Position numbers and translations under genes: made by a program
Shown: positions 11,792 through 22,984 of the stretch, one piece after another
Layout of the letters: the number at the start of each line of letters is the position of its first letter
Numbering within the stretch: the stretch's first letter is position 1
Assembly (NCBI RefSeq): GCF_000471905.2
Contig: NW_006499677.1
Coordinates: 164,094 to 228,093 of the forward strand
Direction of reading: 5' to 3'
From: Amborella trichopoda
Taxonomy: Eukaryota; Streptophyta; Magnoliopsida; Amborellales; Amborellaceae
DNA: 64,000 nucleotides
Notes under the pieces: model-generated
Databases searched by the model: none
What the model was told of the DNA's origin: nothing
Seen by the model: only the letters and a program-made list of their open reading frames with translations

Positions 11792-12239
11792 ATGCCATAT
11801 CACAAAGTGGTGTACCACAGTTTCGACTGTGAGGCTTCAAAGCAAAGCATGCAAGGCATGCTGCTGCCTCTACAAAGCAATATCTCAAAGAGGCGTACCG
11901 CAGTCTCAACCATATACCCCTACACCTACTAGGGCATTTTCACCACTCATTCCACACATCATCATTACCTCAAGACTCTCCTGACCTCCATTTGTCCAAT
12001 TGAGTCACATCACTCATAGCCCTCTTAAGCTTCCATCATGCACCTTTACTGCCCATGTCCCCACCTCTTGTCTTGCATGCCCATATGCTAGATGGCGTTA
12101 CTATCAAGCATGTTCTACCACTATTCCCAGTGGGGCTACACCTGTGCTCCGTCCCGTCATTCTTGTGGAATCATAGTTTCCATGTTCTTTCCTTGTTGTT
12201 CCGCTTCTCACCAAACCACTTGCATGGCAACCCACCTAC
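11792..12239. other. Gene-free stretch
   Basis: The 450 bases between the Tat LTR and the minisatellite region show no recognisable gene, LTR end or RNA. Short overlapping ORFs exist in several frames without family motifs. The text is C/T-rich on the plus strand with scattered CACC and CCAC words. Confidence 0.5.
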
Positions 12240-13420
12240 AATGGTCCACACCGCACGACCCTAAACTACACAACCATGGTCCAAACTATATGACCTTAAA
12301 TTGTAGCGAAGGTCTAGTTGTATGACCTTAAAACTACATGGTCTTAGTTGCATGACTTTAAACTGCATAGCCATGGTCCGAGCTACAAGACCTTAAAACT
12401 GTAAAGCACGGTGCGACAAATAACCCAAACCCATAACTTTGGACTTTGAAATGAACACACATCTTCGCTAAGAGTATTCCATCGACATCCCTAGTCGAGT
12501 TAGGTGTATGCTCAAAGAAATTAAGAAGAAGAAGAAGGGAGTCATGCTTACCCCTTCAATCCCCAATGGGTCTGTTTCACACTAACACCCTTGTAGGAGT
12601 CACACCCTATTGCGACCAACTACCCTTCGTGGGGTTGCATTTGTACTCTGGTCTGTCATGCTTAGCAGAGTTACATGCATACTATTACTCATCATCCCCA
12701 TGGATCCCATGGAGTCACACTTACCCTCTTAATTATCTGTGAAGTCTACTTCTGCTAGCCACTCATTGTAGGGCCACCATCTTCATCTAAATCTCTATAC
12801 TTGTGTATAGCCTCAACTATCTTCATCCCCAGGGAGTCAGATATCTATCCATACACCTATTCCCCATGCAGCTTCACCTACATGGAGACCCACACAATGG
12901 TCTGTGCTGCATGACCTTAAACTGCACAACCTTGGTTTGTGCTGCATGACCTTAAACTGCACAGCCCTGGTCCATGCTGCATGACCTTAAACTGCACAAG
13001 CTTGGTCCATGCTGCATGACCTTAAACTGCACAGCCTTGTTCTTAGATGCATGACCTTAAACTGCACAGCCTTAGTACTAGCCGCATGACCTTAAACTGC
13101 ACAGCCTTAGTCCTAGCCACATGACTTTAAACTACATAACCACAGTCTAAACTATATGACCTTAAACTGTAGCGGAGGTCTAGTTGTATGACCTTAAACT
13201 ACTTAGTCCTAACCGCACGACTTTAAACTGCATAGCCACAGTCCAAACTATATGACCTTAAACTGTACCAGAGGTCTAGTTGCATGACCTTAAACTGCAT
13301 GGTCCTAGTTACATGACTTTAAACTGCATAACCACGGTCCAAGCTCTATGACCTTAAATCATAATGCACATCCTGATCGCATGACATTAAACTGCATTGC
13401 CTGAGTCCAGGAGGCATGAA
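12240..13420 (+). repeat. 35-bp minisatellite (CATGACCTTAAACTGCA family)
   Basis: Units of 29-36 bp, best preserved at 12,880-13,420 (about 16 units), start with CATGACCTTAAACTGCA and end with a GGTCCATGCTG-like block. A looser set lies at 12,250-12,420; the 460 bases between them look unrelated. The end of one unit and the start of the next form a dyad, GGTC...ATG then CAT-GACC. The same family recurs in the opposite orientation at 30,890-31,230 and in fragments at 29,630-29,690. Confidence 0.85.
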
Positions 13421-13718
13421 ATGAAATGAAATAATTATTTCTACTTATTATCATGAATTTTAGGCGCGATAAATTTTATGCGCACGCGACCTCATTATCT
13501 TGAAAAATAATCTTGTTAATAAAAATTGTGATATTTTATCTATGTTAGAAATTTTAAATGCTGTAAATTCTTAGAAAAATAAATTTATTTATTTTTCTTG
13601 TCTATGGTTAAAAAATTTTAGATACTGTAAAATTATTAGAAATAAATGTGATATTTCTGCTTTTAGTGAAATTGTGATATTTCTTTCTGTTGTTTTTGAA
13701 TATTTAGATATTGTAAAA
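13421..13718 (+). mobile_element. Tekay-type (family C) LTR fragment, plus
   Basis: AT-rich sequence with the blocks 'gaattttaggcgcgataaa', 'gcgcacgcgacctcattatc' and 'attgtgatattttatctatg', identical or nearly so to 28,091-28,372 and 32,235-32,520. It is LTR sequence in plus orientation, ending at the assembly gap. Confidence 0.85.
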
Positions 13719-14392
13719 NNNNNNNNNNNNNNNNNNNNNNNNNNNNNNNNNNNNNNNNNNNNNNNNNNNNNNNNNNNNNNNNNNNNNNNNNNNNNNNNNN
13801 NNNNNNNNNNNNNNNNNNNNNNNNNNNNNNNNNNNNNNNNNNNNNNNNNNNNNNNNNNNNNNNNNNNNNNNNNNNNNNNNNNNNNNNNNNNNNNNNNNNN
13901 NNNNNNNNNNNNNNNNNNNNNNNNNNNNNNNNNNNNNNNNNNNNNNNNNNNNNNNNNNNNNNNNNNNNNNNNNNNNNNNNNNNNNNNNNNNNNNNNNNNN
14001 NNNNNNNNNNNNNNNNNNNNNNNNNNNNNNNNNNNNNNNNNNNNNNNNNNNNNNNNNNNNNNNNNNNNNNNNNNNNNNNNNNNNNNNNNNNNNNNNNNNN
14101 NNNNNNNNNNNNNNNNNNNNNNNNNNNNNNNNNNNNNNNNNNNNNNNNNNNNNNNNNNNNNNNNNNNNNNNNNNNNNNNNNNNNNNNNNNNNNNNNNNNN
14201 NNNNNNNNNNNNNNNNNNNNNNNNNNNNNNNNNNNNNNNNNNNNNNNNNNNNNNNNNNNNNNNNNNNNNNNNNNNNNNNNNNNNNNNNNNNNNNNNNNNN
14301 NNNNNNNNNNNNNNNNNNNNNNNNNNNNNNNNNNNNNNNNNNNNNNNNNNNNNNNNNNNNNNNNNNNNNNNNNNNNNNNNNNNNNNNNNNNN
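13719..14392. other. Assembly gap (N run)
   Basis: 674 unknown bases. Both sides are the same LTR segment in opposite orientations, so the gap sits at the centre of an inverted repeat. The two long X-filled frames over it are not genes. Confidence 0.99.
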
Positions 14393-14801
14393 ACAGTATC
14401 TAAAATTTTCTAACAATAGACAAGAAAAATAAATAAATTTATTTTTTTAAGAATTTACAGCATTTAAAATTTCTAACATCGATAAAATATCACAATTTTT
14501 ATTAACAAGATTATTTTTCAAGATAATGAGGTTGCGTGCGCATAAAATTCATGATAATAAGTAGAAATAATTATTTCATTTCATTTTTAAAAAGAGCGGA
14601 TTATTTTTTGAGGCAATGAGGTCACTTACACACAAAACTTATAAAATAAAGATCCTGGACGAAAATATCACTATTTATTAAAAACATACTATATTTCAAG
14701 AAGATGATGTCACTTACAATAATTTCGAAATTGGGTGAGCATCTGTTTTGGATGTGGGCTTATCATATGCATCATCGTAGTCTCGTGTGTATATGGATAA
14801 T
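14393..14801 (-). mobile_element. Tekay-type LTR fragment, minus, plus short unknown flank
   Basis: 14,393-14,715 is the mirror image of 13,421-13,718, extended to the 'gtcacttac' block that lies near the start of LTR transcription. The last 85 bases up to 14,801 do not match other parts of the window, and I see no gene in them. Confidence 0.75.
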
Positions 14802-15221
14802 TGTCACACCCCAAGAATTTACAATACTGAAATTCCTGAGATGTGGCAGTCAAAACATATATACATCTCTTGACATGACAAATTTACAGTGGCGAATTCT
14901 TACAAAGTAACAAACGAAAGCTTAGGCACAATTACAATATCTTCCAAAGTTTCCCATGACGAGTACTCAAAATGAAACCGCAGTTATCTTGATAAATGTT
15001 TACCATAGTTTGATCAGTTTGGCTACTCAGTAAGTGCTCATCATAATCCTAAAAAAATAATCGTGATTGAAAGATCTAAACGAACTTTCAAAATGGAGGT
15101 CAATTTAAAAACAATGCGAGCACAAGCATTTTCAGAAATGCACAATTAAAACATAATCCAAATCATTGAAATGTATGTAACATTTTAACGGCAGTGCATA
15201 ATTCAAAGATTCCACAAAATT

Positions 15222-15432
15222 ACCCTACTAGCGTCCCAAGTAGGTCACCTATATACCCCATCAGCGTCCTGATGCGTCCACTTAATCCCTATCGGCGTCC
15301 CAGATAGGTCCACTTAATCCCTACAGGTCCACATATAACTCACCGGCGTATCGGATGAGTCCACTTAATCCTTACCGGCGTCCCCGATAGGTCCACTTAT
15401 ACCTCACCGACGAACCGGATGAGTCCACTTGC
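15222..15432 (-). repeat. Hairpin minisatellite in Tekay LTR, copy 1
   Basis: Units of 20-45 bp built on 'ccctatcggcgtcccagat' and 'cctcaccggcgtaccggatga', separated by 'ggtccacttaa'. Each unit is a short dyad, such as CCTATC with GATAGG or CTCACCGG with CCGG-TGAG. The same array recurs at 19,566-19,760, 28,672-28,880 and 32,955-33,165. Confidence 0.85.
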
Positions 15433-17030
15433 ATACTTAAAGTATTTCTAAATCTCTTTAAACATTCGAAAGCAGTAATATCATGTACTCAACATATCAC
15501 TGAAATCATTATAATGAATTTCACTGAAACCATTAATAACAGTCATTTTCAATAATGTTTCAAAAAAAACCAATCAAATATTTTGGGCTCAAATTTAGAA
15601 AGGTAGCAGTTCGTAAAGGCATTCTAGCATAATTGCCAGTTTAATATGTATAGGAAAAACTCTTATAGAATTTCAAGAATACGGAATTATCACCATTTAT
15701 GGGATATCAATTCATAAATAAACATTTCACAACAATGCTATAATCAATTGCAAAAATATCAATTTTTAAATAATACGGCAGTCATTTGCACATGAATTTT
15801 ACAATATCTAAATATTAAAAAACAGTAAAAATAAATATCACAATTTTACTAAAAGCAGAAATAGCACATTAATTTTTAATAATTTTACAGTATCTAAAAT
15901 TTTCTAACAATAGACAAGAAAAATAAATAAATTTATTTCTAATAATTTACAACATTCAAAATTTCTAAAATAGATAAAATATCACAATTTTTATTAAAAA
16001 GGTTATGTTTCAAAATAATGAGGTCGCGTGCACATAAAATTTATCGTGCCTGAAATAAATGATAATAAGCAGAAATAATTATTTCATTTAATTTTTAAAA
16101 TGAATGGATTATTTTTCAAGATAATAATTCACTTACCTAAAATATTTGTGAAGGAGCTTCCGATAAAAATTCGGTAAGAGAGAGGAGCTCACTGTGTTTG
16201 TAAGAGGGAAAGCAAAAAAACCACTGAAAGACCCCATGACCATGAATTTTTTGTGAGATGTAAGGGGCTAATCATGGAAGCATGAGTCCTCCAGCAAAAG
16301 ATAAGGAATTAACAGAGGGTAAACATCAAGAGAGAGAGAGAGACTATATGACTAAAAAAAAACGAGAGAGAAAAACCGCTATGTAACAGGCTGTTTGAGG
16401 CGTCATCCGTACACTTTTTTTTTTTTTTCCTCTAAAGCATTTTAATAGGGAATAGTGGGGTTAAAACGAATCGATTGATAAGGTAACATTTCATGGTACA
16501 TATGTCCTTGACAAATGAATTAGGAAGATGGCATACATATTTAGCATACATGTCATAGCATACATGTCATAATGGAAGTGTCAAGGAACCAACACAAGTG
16601 AATGTTAACCTGCCACATCATAGGGCAATAACAAAAGAGAAGGCCCAAATAACGCGTCAAATAAAAAGAATCAAAAAGAAATGGTGATCCCTTAGAGCCA
16701 TGCTGTATAAATGGTCTCCCAATTGGAAATTTAAGTTATTGTTTGGAAACACTTTAAGAAAAGCTAATACTCCTGTCATTTGGCATCCTCAAGAAAAAAT
16801 GAAGTTATCAGCTATTGAATATTGGAAAGTCATAGCTGATACGAAGGGCACAAGTACAACTATCTAGACACTCAAAAGTTACCGACCTATCATCCTCTTA
16901 TAATGCCATCGTATTAACTTGTGAAAAGGGAAAATTTAGGGAGTTCCTATGGTTTATTCATAATATAATGAACTATCATCCAAAAATTATATTAGTATTT
17001 TGTATTTTTATTATCATTGCTATTTTATTA

Positions 17031-17034
<4 letters not shown>

Positions 17035-17106
<72 letters not shown>
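17035..17106. repeat. (ATT)n microsatellite in Tekay LTR
   Basis: About 24 repeats of TTA/ATT. The neighbouring LTR copy has a shorter run at 21,305-21,362. The leucine-rich frame over it is not a gene. Confidence 0.95.
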
Positions 17107-17230
17107 CATTATCATTACTAATATATAATTATTATTTTATTTATTTATTTTGTATTTATTTATGTTAACTACCTATTAATATTATTATTATTTTTTTTTT
17201 TTTTTTACCTAAAAGTTTTTGGTCATCACA

Positions 17231-17262
17231 ATCTCCCCCCCCCCCCCCCCCCCTTAAAGAAA
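17231..17262 (-). other. Polypurine tract with long G run
   Basis: On the minus strand CTTTAAG, then 19 G, then AGAT, ending at the TG of the LTR. This is the expected place for the plus-strand primer of reverse transcription. The equivalent tract at 21,482-21,500 has 9 G. Confidence 0.8.
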
Positions 17263-17274
17263 TTTAGTGCTCTA

Positions 17275-18722
17275 AATTGTGTACCTGATTACTGAAAAAG
17301 ATAGGGATATTTTTCTCTGATATCGTCTTCTCTTTCCCAAGTCGACTCTTCTCTTGAATGGTACTGCCATAATACATGGACTAAAGGAATCTCCTTCTTG
17401 TGCAACACTTGCACCTTCTATCCAGTTTCAAAATTGGCTGCTCAATGAAGGATAGGTCCTTCCTGATCGGTAAAGGTTCATATTTCAAGATATGGGATGG
17501 GTCGGGCTGATATTTTCGTAGTGAAGAAACATGAAAGACATTATGGACATTTGCCAATTCGGGTGGTAAGGCAAGTCTATAAGCAACACCTCCGATTCTT
17601 TCCAGGATTTCAAATGGTCCGATGTAACGTTGGCTCTGCTTTGCTTTCTTGCCGAATCTCATAATGCCTTTTATTGGTGAGATTTTTAAGAAAACTTGAT
17701 CACCTTCCTAAAATTCTAGATCTCTCCTTTGGTTATCGGCATAACTCTTTTGCCGACTCTTAGTTTCCCTGAGCCTTTCACGAATTAATGCTATCTTATT
17801 TATGATTATCTGAAAAATTTCTGACCCCAAAAGCTTTCTTTCACCAACCTCGTCCTATCAAACGGGTGACCTGCATTTCCTTCCATACAGGGCTTCATAT
17901 GGTGCCATCAGAATATTGGCTTGGAAGCTATTATTATAAGCAAACTCAATCAGGGGTAAATGGTCATCCCAGCTTCCTATAAAGTCAATGACACATGCCC
18001 TTAGCATATCTTCCAAAGTTTGGATGGTCCTCTCCGATTATCCATCAGTTTGGGGATGAAAGGCAGTGCTAAAGGTGAGTCTTGTTCCCACGGCTGACTG
18101 TAGCCTAGCCCAAAATTTAGAAGTAAACCGAGTATCCCTATCCGATACAATACTGATCGGAACTCCATGCAACCACACTATTTCCTTTATGTACAACTGG
18201 GCCAGTCGATCCAAAGTGTATGCTCTACAATGACCCAAATGCATCATGTCTTGAATTTATTCTAGGCAAGCCAAAGACAAAATCCATAGAGATGTGCTCC
18301 CACTTCCATTCTGCCACGGTAAAGGCTACAACAACCCAACGGGCCTTTGATGTTCAGCTTTTACTTGCTGGCATGTTAGGCACTTAGATACAAATAGTGC
18401 TACCTCTTTTTTCATATTATTCCACCAAAAGGTTTTCTTTAGGTCCTGATACATTTTAATACTTCCGGGATGTATCGTATAACGAGAGTGATGTGCTTCT
18501 TCCAAAATAGTTTTCTTCACACTCTCATCATTCGAGACACAAACCCGACCTTTGAATCTTAGCAAATCCTCACTACATATAGAGAATTCATCTCTTTTTC
18601 CTTACTTCACTTCTTCTATAATTTTTATAAGCTAAGGGTCTTTCTTTTGTGCCGATCGGATTTGTTGGATTAATTGGGGTTCTGCCTTAATGTTGGCAAT
18701 TATACTTACCACACCATTAATG
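17275..18722 (-). pseudogene. Tekay integrase and chromodomain remnant
   Basis: Minus strand, in order: the zinc-binding part of integrase (HHSRYTIHPGSIKMYQDLKKTFWW, then CLTCQQVKAEHQRP) at 18,326-18,565; the catalytic core ([18 protein letters not shown] and FHPQTDG) at 18,038-18,247; the C-terminal part (RYIGPFEILERIGGVAYRLALP) at 17,381-17,662; and a chromodomain-like tail (VLWQYHSREESTWE) near 17,285-17,400. The chromodomain, which binds modified histones and guides insertion, marks a chromovirus; the motifs fit Tekay/Del. Broken fossil. Confidence 0.9.
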
Positions 18723-18727
18723 GAAAA

Positions 18728-19180
18728 CCTTTTGGTGGAATAATATGAAAAAAGAGGTAGCACTATTTGTGTCTAAATGCCTAACATGCCAGCAAGTAAA
18801 AGCTGAATATCAAAGGCCCGCTGGGTTGTTGCAGCCTTTACCCGTGCCAGAATTGAAGTGGGAGCACATCTCTATGGATTTTGTCTCTGGCTTGCCTAGA
18901 ACAAATTCAGGACATGATAGTATTTGGGTCATTGTGGACCGGTTGACCAAAGCTGCCCACTTTCTACCGATTCGCTCGACGTACACTTTGGATCGACTGG
19001 CTTAGTTGTACATTAAGGAAATAGTGCGGTTGCATGAAGTTCCTGTCAGTGTTGTATCGAACAGGGATACTCGGTTTACTTCTAAAGTTTGGACTAGACT
19101 ACAGTCAGTCATGGGGACGAGACTCACCTTTAGTACTGCCTTTCACCCCCAAACTGATGGACAATCAGAGAGGACCATTG
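18728..19180 (+). pseudogene. Tekay integrase remnant, inverted copy
   Basis: The plus strand repeats the integrase zinc-binding and core blocks ([55 protein letters not shown]) that also lie at 18,038-18,430 on the minus strand. The two copies face each other, with the turning point near 18,725. The right end runs directly into LTR sequence in the other orientation at 19,181. Fossil. Confidence 0.88.
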
Positions 19181-21301
19181 CAATACTGATATTCCTAAGA
19201 TGTGACAGTCAAAACATATATATATTTCTTGATAGGACAAATTTACAGTGGCGAATTCTTACAAGGTAACAAAAGAAAGTTAGCACAACAACAATATCTT
19301 CCAAGGTTGATCTTGACTAGCACTCAAAATGAATCCACATTTATCCTAAAAAAAATGCTTACCATAATTTGCTGAGTTTGGCTACTCAGTAAGTGATCAT
19401 CATAATCCTAAAAATAATCATGATTGCGAGATATCAATATTTTCAAAAAGGAGATCTATTAACAGGAATGCATTAACAGTTTCACTTTCAAAAATTCATA
19501 ATTAAGTATAGTCCAAAAAATTGAAATACAAACATCAATGCATAATTAAAAAGATTTCACAAAATACCCTATTGGCGTCCCAAGTAGGTCACCTATATAC
19601 CCCATCAGCGTCCTGATGGGTCCACTTAATCCCTATCGGCGTCCCAGATAGGTCCACTTAATCCCTGCAGGTTCACTTATACCTCACCAGCGTACCGGAT
19701 GAGTCCACTTAATCCCTACCGACGTCCCAGATAGGTCCACATATACCTCACCGGCGCAATATCATGTACTCAACATATCACTGAAACCATTAATATGAAT
19801 ATCACTGAAACCATTAATAACATTCACTTTCAATAACATTTCAAAAATAACTAATCAAATATTTTGGGCTCAAATTTAGAAAGGTACCAGTTCGTAAAGA
19901 CATTCTAGCATAATTGTCAATTTAATATGTATAGAAAAAACTCTTATAGAATTTCAAGAATACGGAATTATCACAATTTATGGGCTATCAATTCACAAAT
20001 AAACATTTCACAACAATGCTATAATCAATTGCAAAAATATCAATTTCTAAATAATAAGGCAGTCATTTTCACATGAATTTTACAATATCTAAATATTAAA
20101 AAACAGTAGAAAGAAATATCACAATTTTACTAAAAGCAGAAATATCACATTTATTTTTAAGAATTTTACAGTATCTAAAATTTTCTGACAATAGACAAGA
20201 AAAAAAAATATATTTATTTTTAATAATTTACGGCATTCAAAATTTCTAACATAGATAAAATATCACAATTTTTATTAAAAAGGTTATGTTTCAAAATAAT
20301 GAGGTCGCACATAAAATTTATCGCGCCTGAAATTCATTATAATAAGCAGAAATAATTATTTCATTTAATTTTTTAAAAAAATGGATTATTTTTCAAAATA
20401 ATAATGTCACTTACCTAAAATATTTGAGAAGGAGCTTCCGATAAAAATTCGGTAAGAGAGAGGAACTCACTGTGTTTGTAAGAGGGAAAGCGAAAAAACC
20501 TCTGAAAGACCCCATGACCATGAATTTTTTGTGAGATGTAAGGGGCTAATCATGGAAGCATGAGTCCTCCAGCAAAAGATAAGGAATTAACAGAGGGTAA
20601 ACATCAAGAGAGAGAGAGAGACTATATGCTAAAAAAAAACGAGAGAGAAAAACAGCTATGCAGCAGGTTGTTTGGGGCATCATCTGTACACTTTTTTGTT
20701 TTTTTTTCCTCTAAAGCATTTTAAAACGGAATAGTGGGGTTAAAACGAATCGATTGATAAGGTAACACTTCATGGTACATATGTCGTTGACACATGAATT
20801 GGGAAGATGGCATACATATTTAGCATACATGTCATAGCATACATGTCATAATGGAAGTGTCAAGGAACCAACACAAGTGAATGTTAACCTGCCACATCAT
20901 AGGGCAACGATAAAAGCGAAGGCCCAAATAACGCGTCAAATAAAAAGAGTAAAAAAGAAATGGTGATCCCTTAGGGCCATGCTGTATAAATGGTCTCCCA
21001 ATTGGAAATTTAAGTTATTGTTTGGAAACACTTTAAGAAAAGCTAATACTCCTGTCATTTGGCATCCTCAAGAAAGAATGAAGTTATCAACTATTGAATA
21101 TTGGAAAGTCATAGCTGATACGAAGGGCACAAGTACAACTATCTAGACACTCAAAAGTTACCGACCTATCATCCTCTTGTAATGCCATCGTATTAACTTG
21201 TGAAAAGGGAAAATTTAAGGAGTTCCTATGGTTTATTCATAATATAATGAACTATCATCCAAAAATTATATTAGTATTTTGTATTTTTATTATCATTACT
21301 A

Positions 21302-21360
<59 letters not shown>

Positions 21361-21481
21361 TCATTATCATTACTAATATATAATTATTATTTTATTTATT
21401 TAATTTGTATTTATTTAGGTTAACACCATTAATATTATTATTATTATTAATATTATTTTCCAAAATTTTTTGGTCGTCACA
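19181..21481 (-). mobile_element. Tekay-type LTR (family C), second minus copy
   Basis: Parallel to 14,822-17,230 over its whole length, with the same order of hairpin array (19,566-19,760), GTAAGT word, CT-rich stretch, 'cttgaggatgccaaatgac'-type block (minus strand) and ATT repeat (21,305-21,362). It ends at TGTGACGACC on the minus strand next to a polypurine tract. It lies directly behind the pol remnant at 21,500-24,937 and so looks like that element's 3' LTR. Confidence 0.88.
19566..19760 (-). repeat. Hairpin minisatellite in Tekay LTR, copy 2
   Basis: Same dyad units as at 15,222-15,432, in the same orientation, with small differences in unit number. Stems of the CCTATC/GATAGG and CCCATCA/TGATGGG types are visible. 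Confidence 0.82.
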
Positions 21482-21500
21482 ATCTCCCCCCCCCTTAAAG
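21482..21500 (-). other. Polypurine tract
   Basis: CTTTAAG followed by nine G and AGAT on the minus strand, touching the LTR start. Counterpart of 17,231-17,262. Confidence 0.75.
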
Positions 21501-22930
21501 AAATTTAGTGCTCTAAATTGTGTACCTGATTACTGAAAAAGATAGGGATATTTTTCTCCGATATCGTCTTCTCTTTCCCAAGTCGACTCTTCTCCTGAAT
21601 GGTACTGTCATAATACATGGACCAAAGGAATCTCCTTCTTGAACAACACTTGCACCCTTTTATCCAGTATCAAAATTGGCTACTCAATGAAGGATAGGTC
21701 CTTCCTGATCGGTAAAGGTTCATATTTCAAGATATGGAATGGGTCGGGCTGATATTTTCGTAGTGAAGAAACATGAACGACATTAGGGATATGTGCCAAT
21801 TCGGGTGGTAAGGCAAGTCTATAAGCAAAATCTCCGATTCTTTCCAGGATTTCAAATGGTCCGACGTAACATGGGCTCTGCTTTACTTTCTTGCCGAATC
21901 TCATAATGCCTTTTATTGGTGAGATTTTTAAGAAAACTTGATCACCTTCCTAAAATTCTAGATCTCTCCTTTGGTTATCGGCATAACTCTTTTGCCAACA
22001 CTGAGCTGTCCTGAGCCTTTCACAAATTAATGCTATTTTATCTGTGGTTATCTGGACAATTTCTGACCCCAAAAGCTTTCTTTCACCAACCTCATCCCAA
22101 CATATGGGTGACTTTCATTTCCTTCCATACAGGGCTTCATATGGTGCCATCTGAATACTGGTTTGGAAGCTATTATTATAAGCAAACTCAATCAGGGGTA
22201 AATGGTCATCCCAGCTTCCTGTAAAGTCAATAACACAGGCCCTCAGCATATCGTCCAAGGTTTGGATGGTCCTCTCCGATTGTCCATCAGTTTGGGGTTG
22301 AAAGGCAGTACTAAAGGTGAGTCTCGTCCCCATGGCTGACTAGTGTCTAGCCCAAAATTTAGAAGTAAACCGAGTATCCCTGTCTGATACAATACTGACA
22401 GGAACTCCATGCAACCGCACTATTTCCTTAATGTACAACAGGGCCAGTCGATCCAAATTGTCGAATCGGTAGAAAGTGGGCAGCTTTGGTCAACCGGTCC
22501 ACAATGACCCAAATGCTATCATGTCTTGAATTTGTTCTAGGCAAGCCAGAGACAAAATCCATAGAGATGTGCTGCCACTTCATATCTGGCACGGGTAAAG
22601 GCTGCAACAACCCAGCGGGCCTTTCATGTTCAGCTTTTACTTGCTGGCATGTTAGGCATTTAGACACAAATAGTGCTACCTCTTTTTTCATATTCCACCA
22701 AAAGGTTTTCTTCAGGTCCTGATACATTTTAATACTTCCGGGATGTATCGTATAACGAGAATGATGTGCTTCTTCTAAAATAGCTTTCTTCACACTCTCA
22801 TCATTTAGGACACAAATCCGACCTTTGAATCTTAGCAAATCCTCACTACATAAAGAGAATTCATCTCTCTTTCCTTGCTTCACCTCTTCTATAATTGTTA
22901 TAAGCTGAGGGTCTTTCTTTTGTGCCAATC
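21501..22930 (-). pseudogene. Tekay integrase and chromodomain remnant, second copy
   Basis: Parallel to 17,275-18,722. It has the zinc-binding part with HHSRYTIHPGSIKMYQDLKKTFWW and CLTCQQVKAEHERP (22,600-22,800), the core with [12 protein letters not shown] and the downstream [16 protein letters not shown] block (22,115-22,333), the C-terminal RxxGPFEILERIG block (21,680-21,904), then a chromodomain relic. Continuous with the RNase H and reverse transcriptase remnants to its right. Broken fossil. Confidence 0.9.
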
Positions 22931-22984
22931 AAATCAGTTGGATTAATTGGGGTTCCGCCTTAATGTTGGCAATCATACTTACCA

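Larger units (their letters stand above)
14802..17230 (-). mobile_element. Tekay-type LTR (family C), full-length looking
   Basis: On the minus strand it runs from TGTGATGACC (17,230) to GGGGTGTGACA (14,802), so it has TG...CA ends and sits directly behind a G-rich polypurine tract and an integrase remnant. It is therefore the 3' LTR of a minus element. It contains a hairpin minisatellite (15,222-15,432), a conserved AG/GTAAGT word near 16,133 and an ATT microsatellite. It is very close to the copy at 19,181-21,481: I counted 3 differences over about 170 bases around 16,690-16,860. Confidence 0.9.

Noticed and set aside
12880-13420. Regular repeats about 35 bp long, at first glance like a CRISPR array
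   Set aside because: Units are contiguous and diverging, without unique equal-length spacers, and the DNA is clearly a plant's.
13589-14432. Two long open frames over the gap, one on each strand
   Set aside because: They are open only because N bases translate to X; the real residues at the ends are LTR sequence.
16968-17168. Leucine-rich 66-residue frame
   Set aside because: Produced by an ATT microsatellite.
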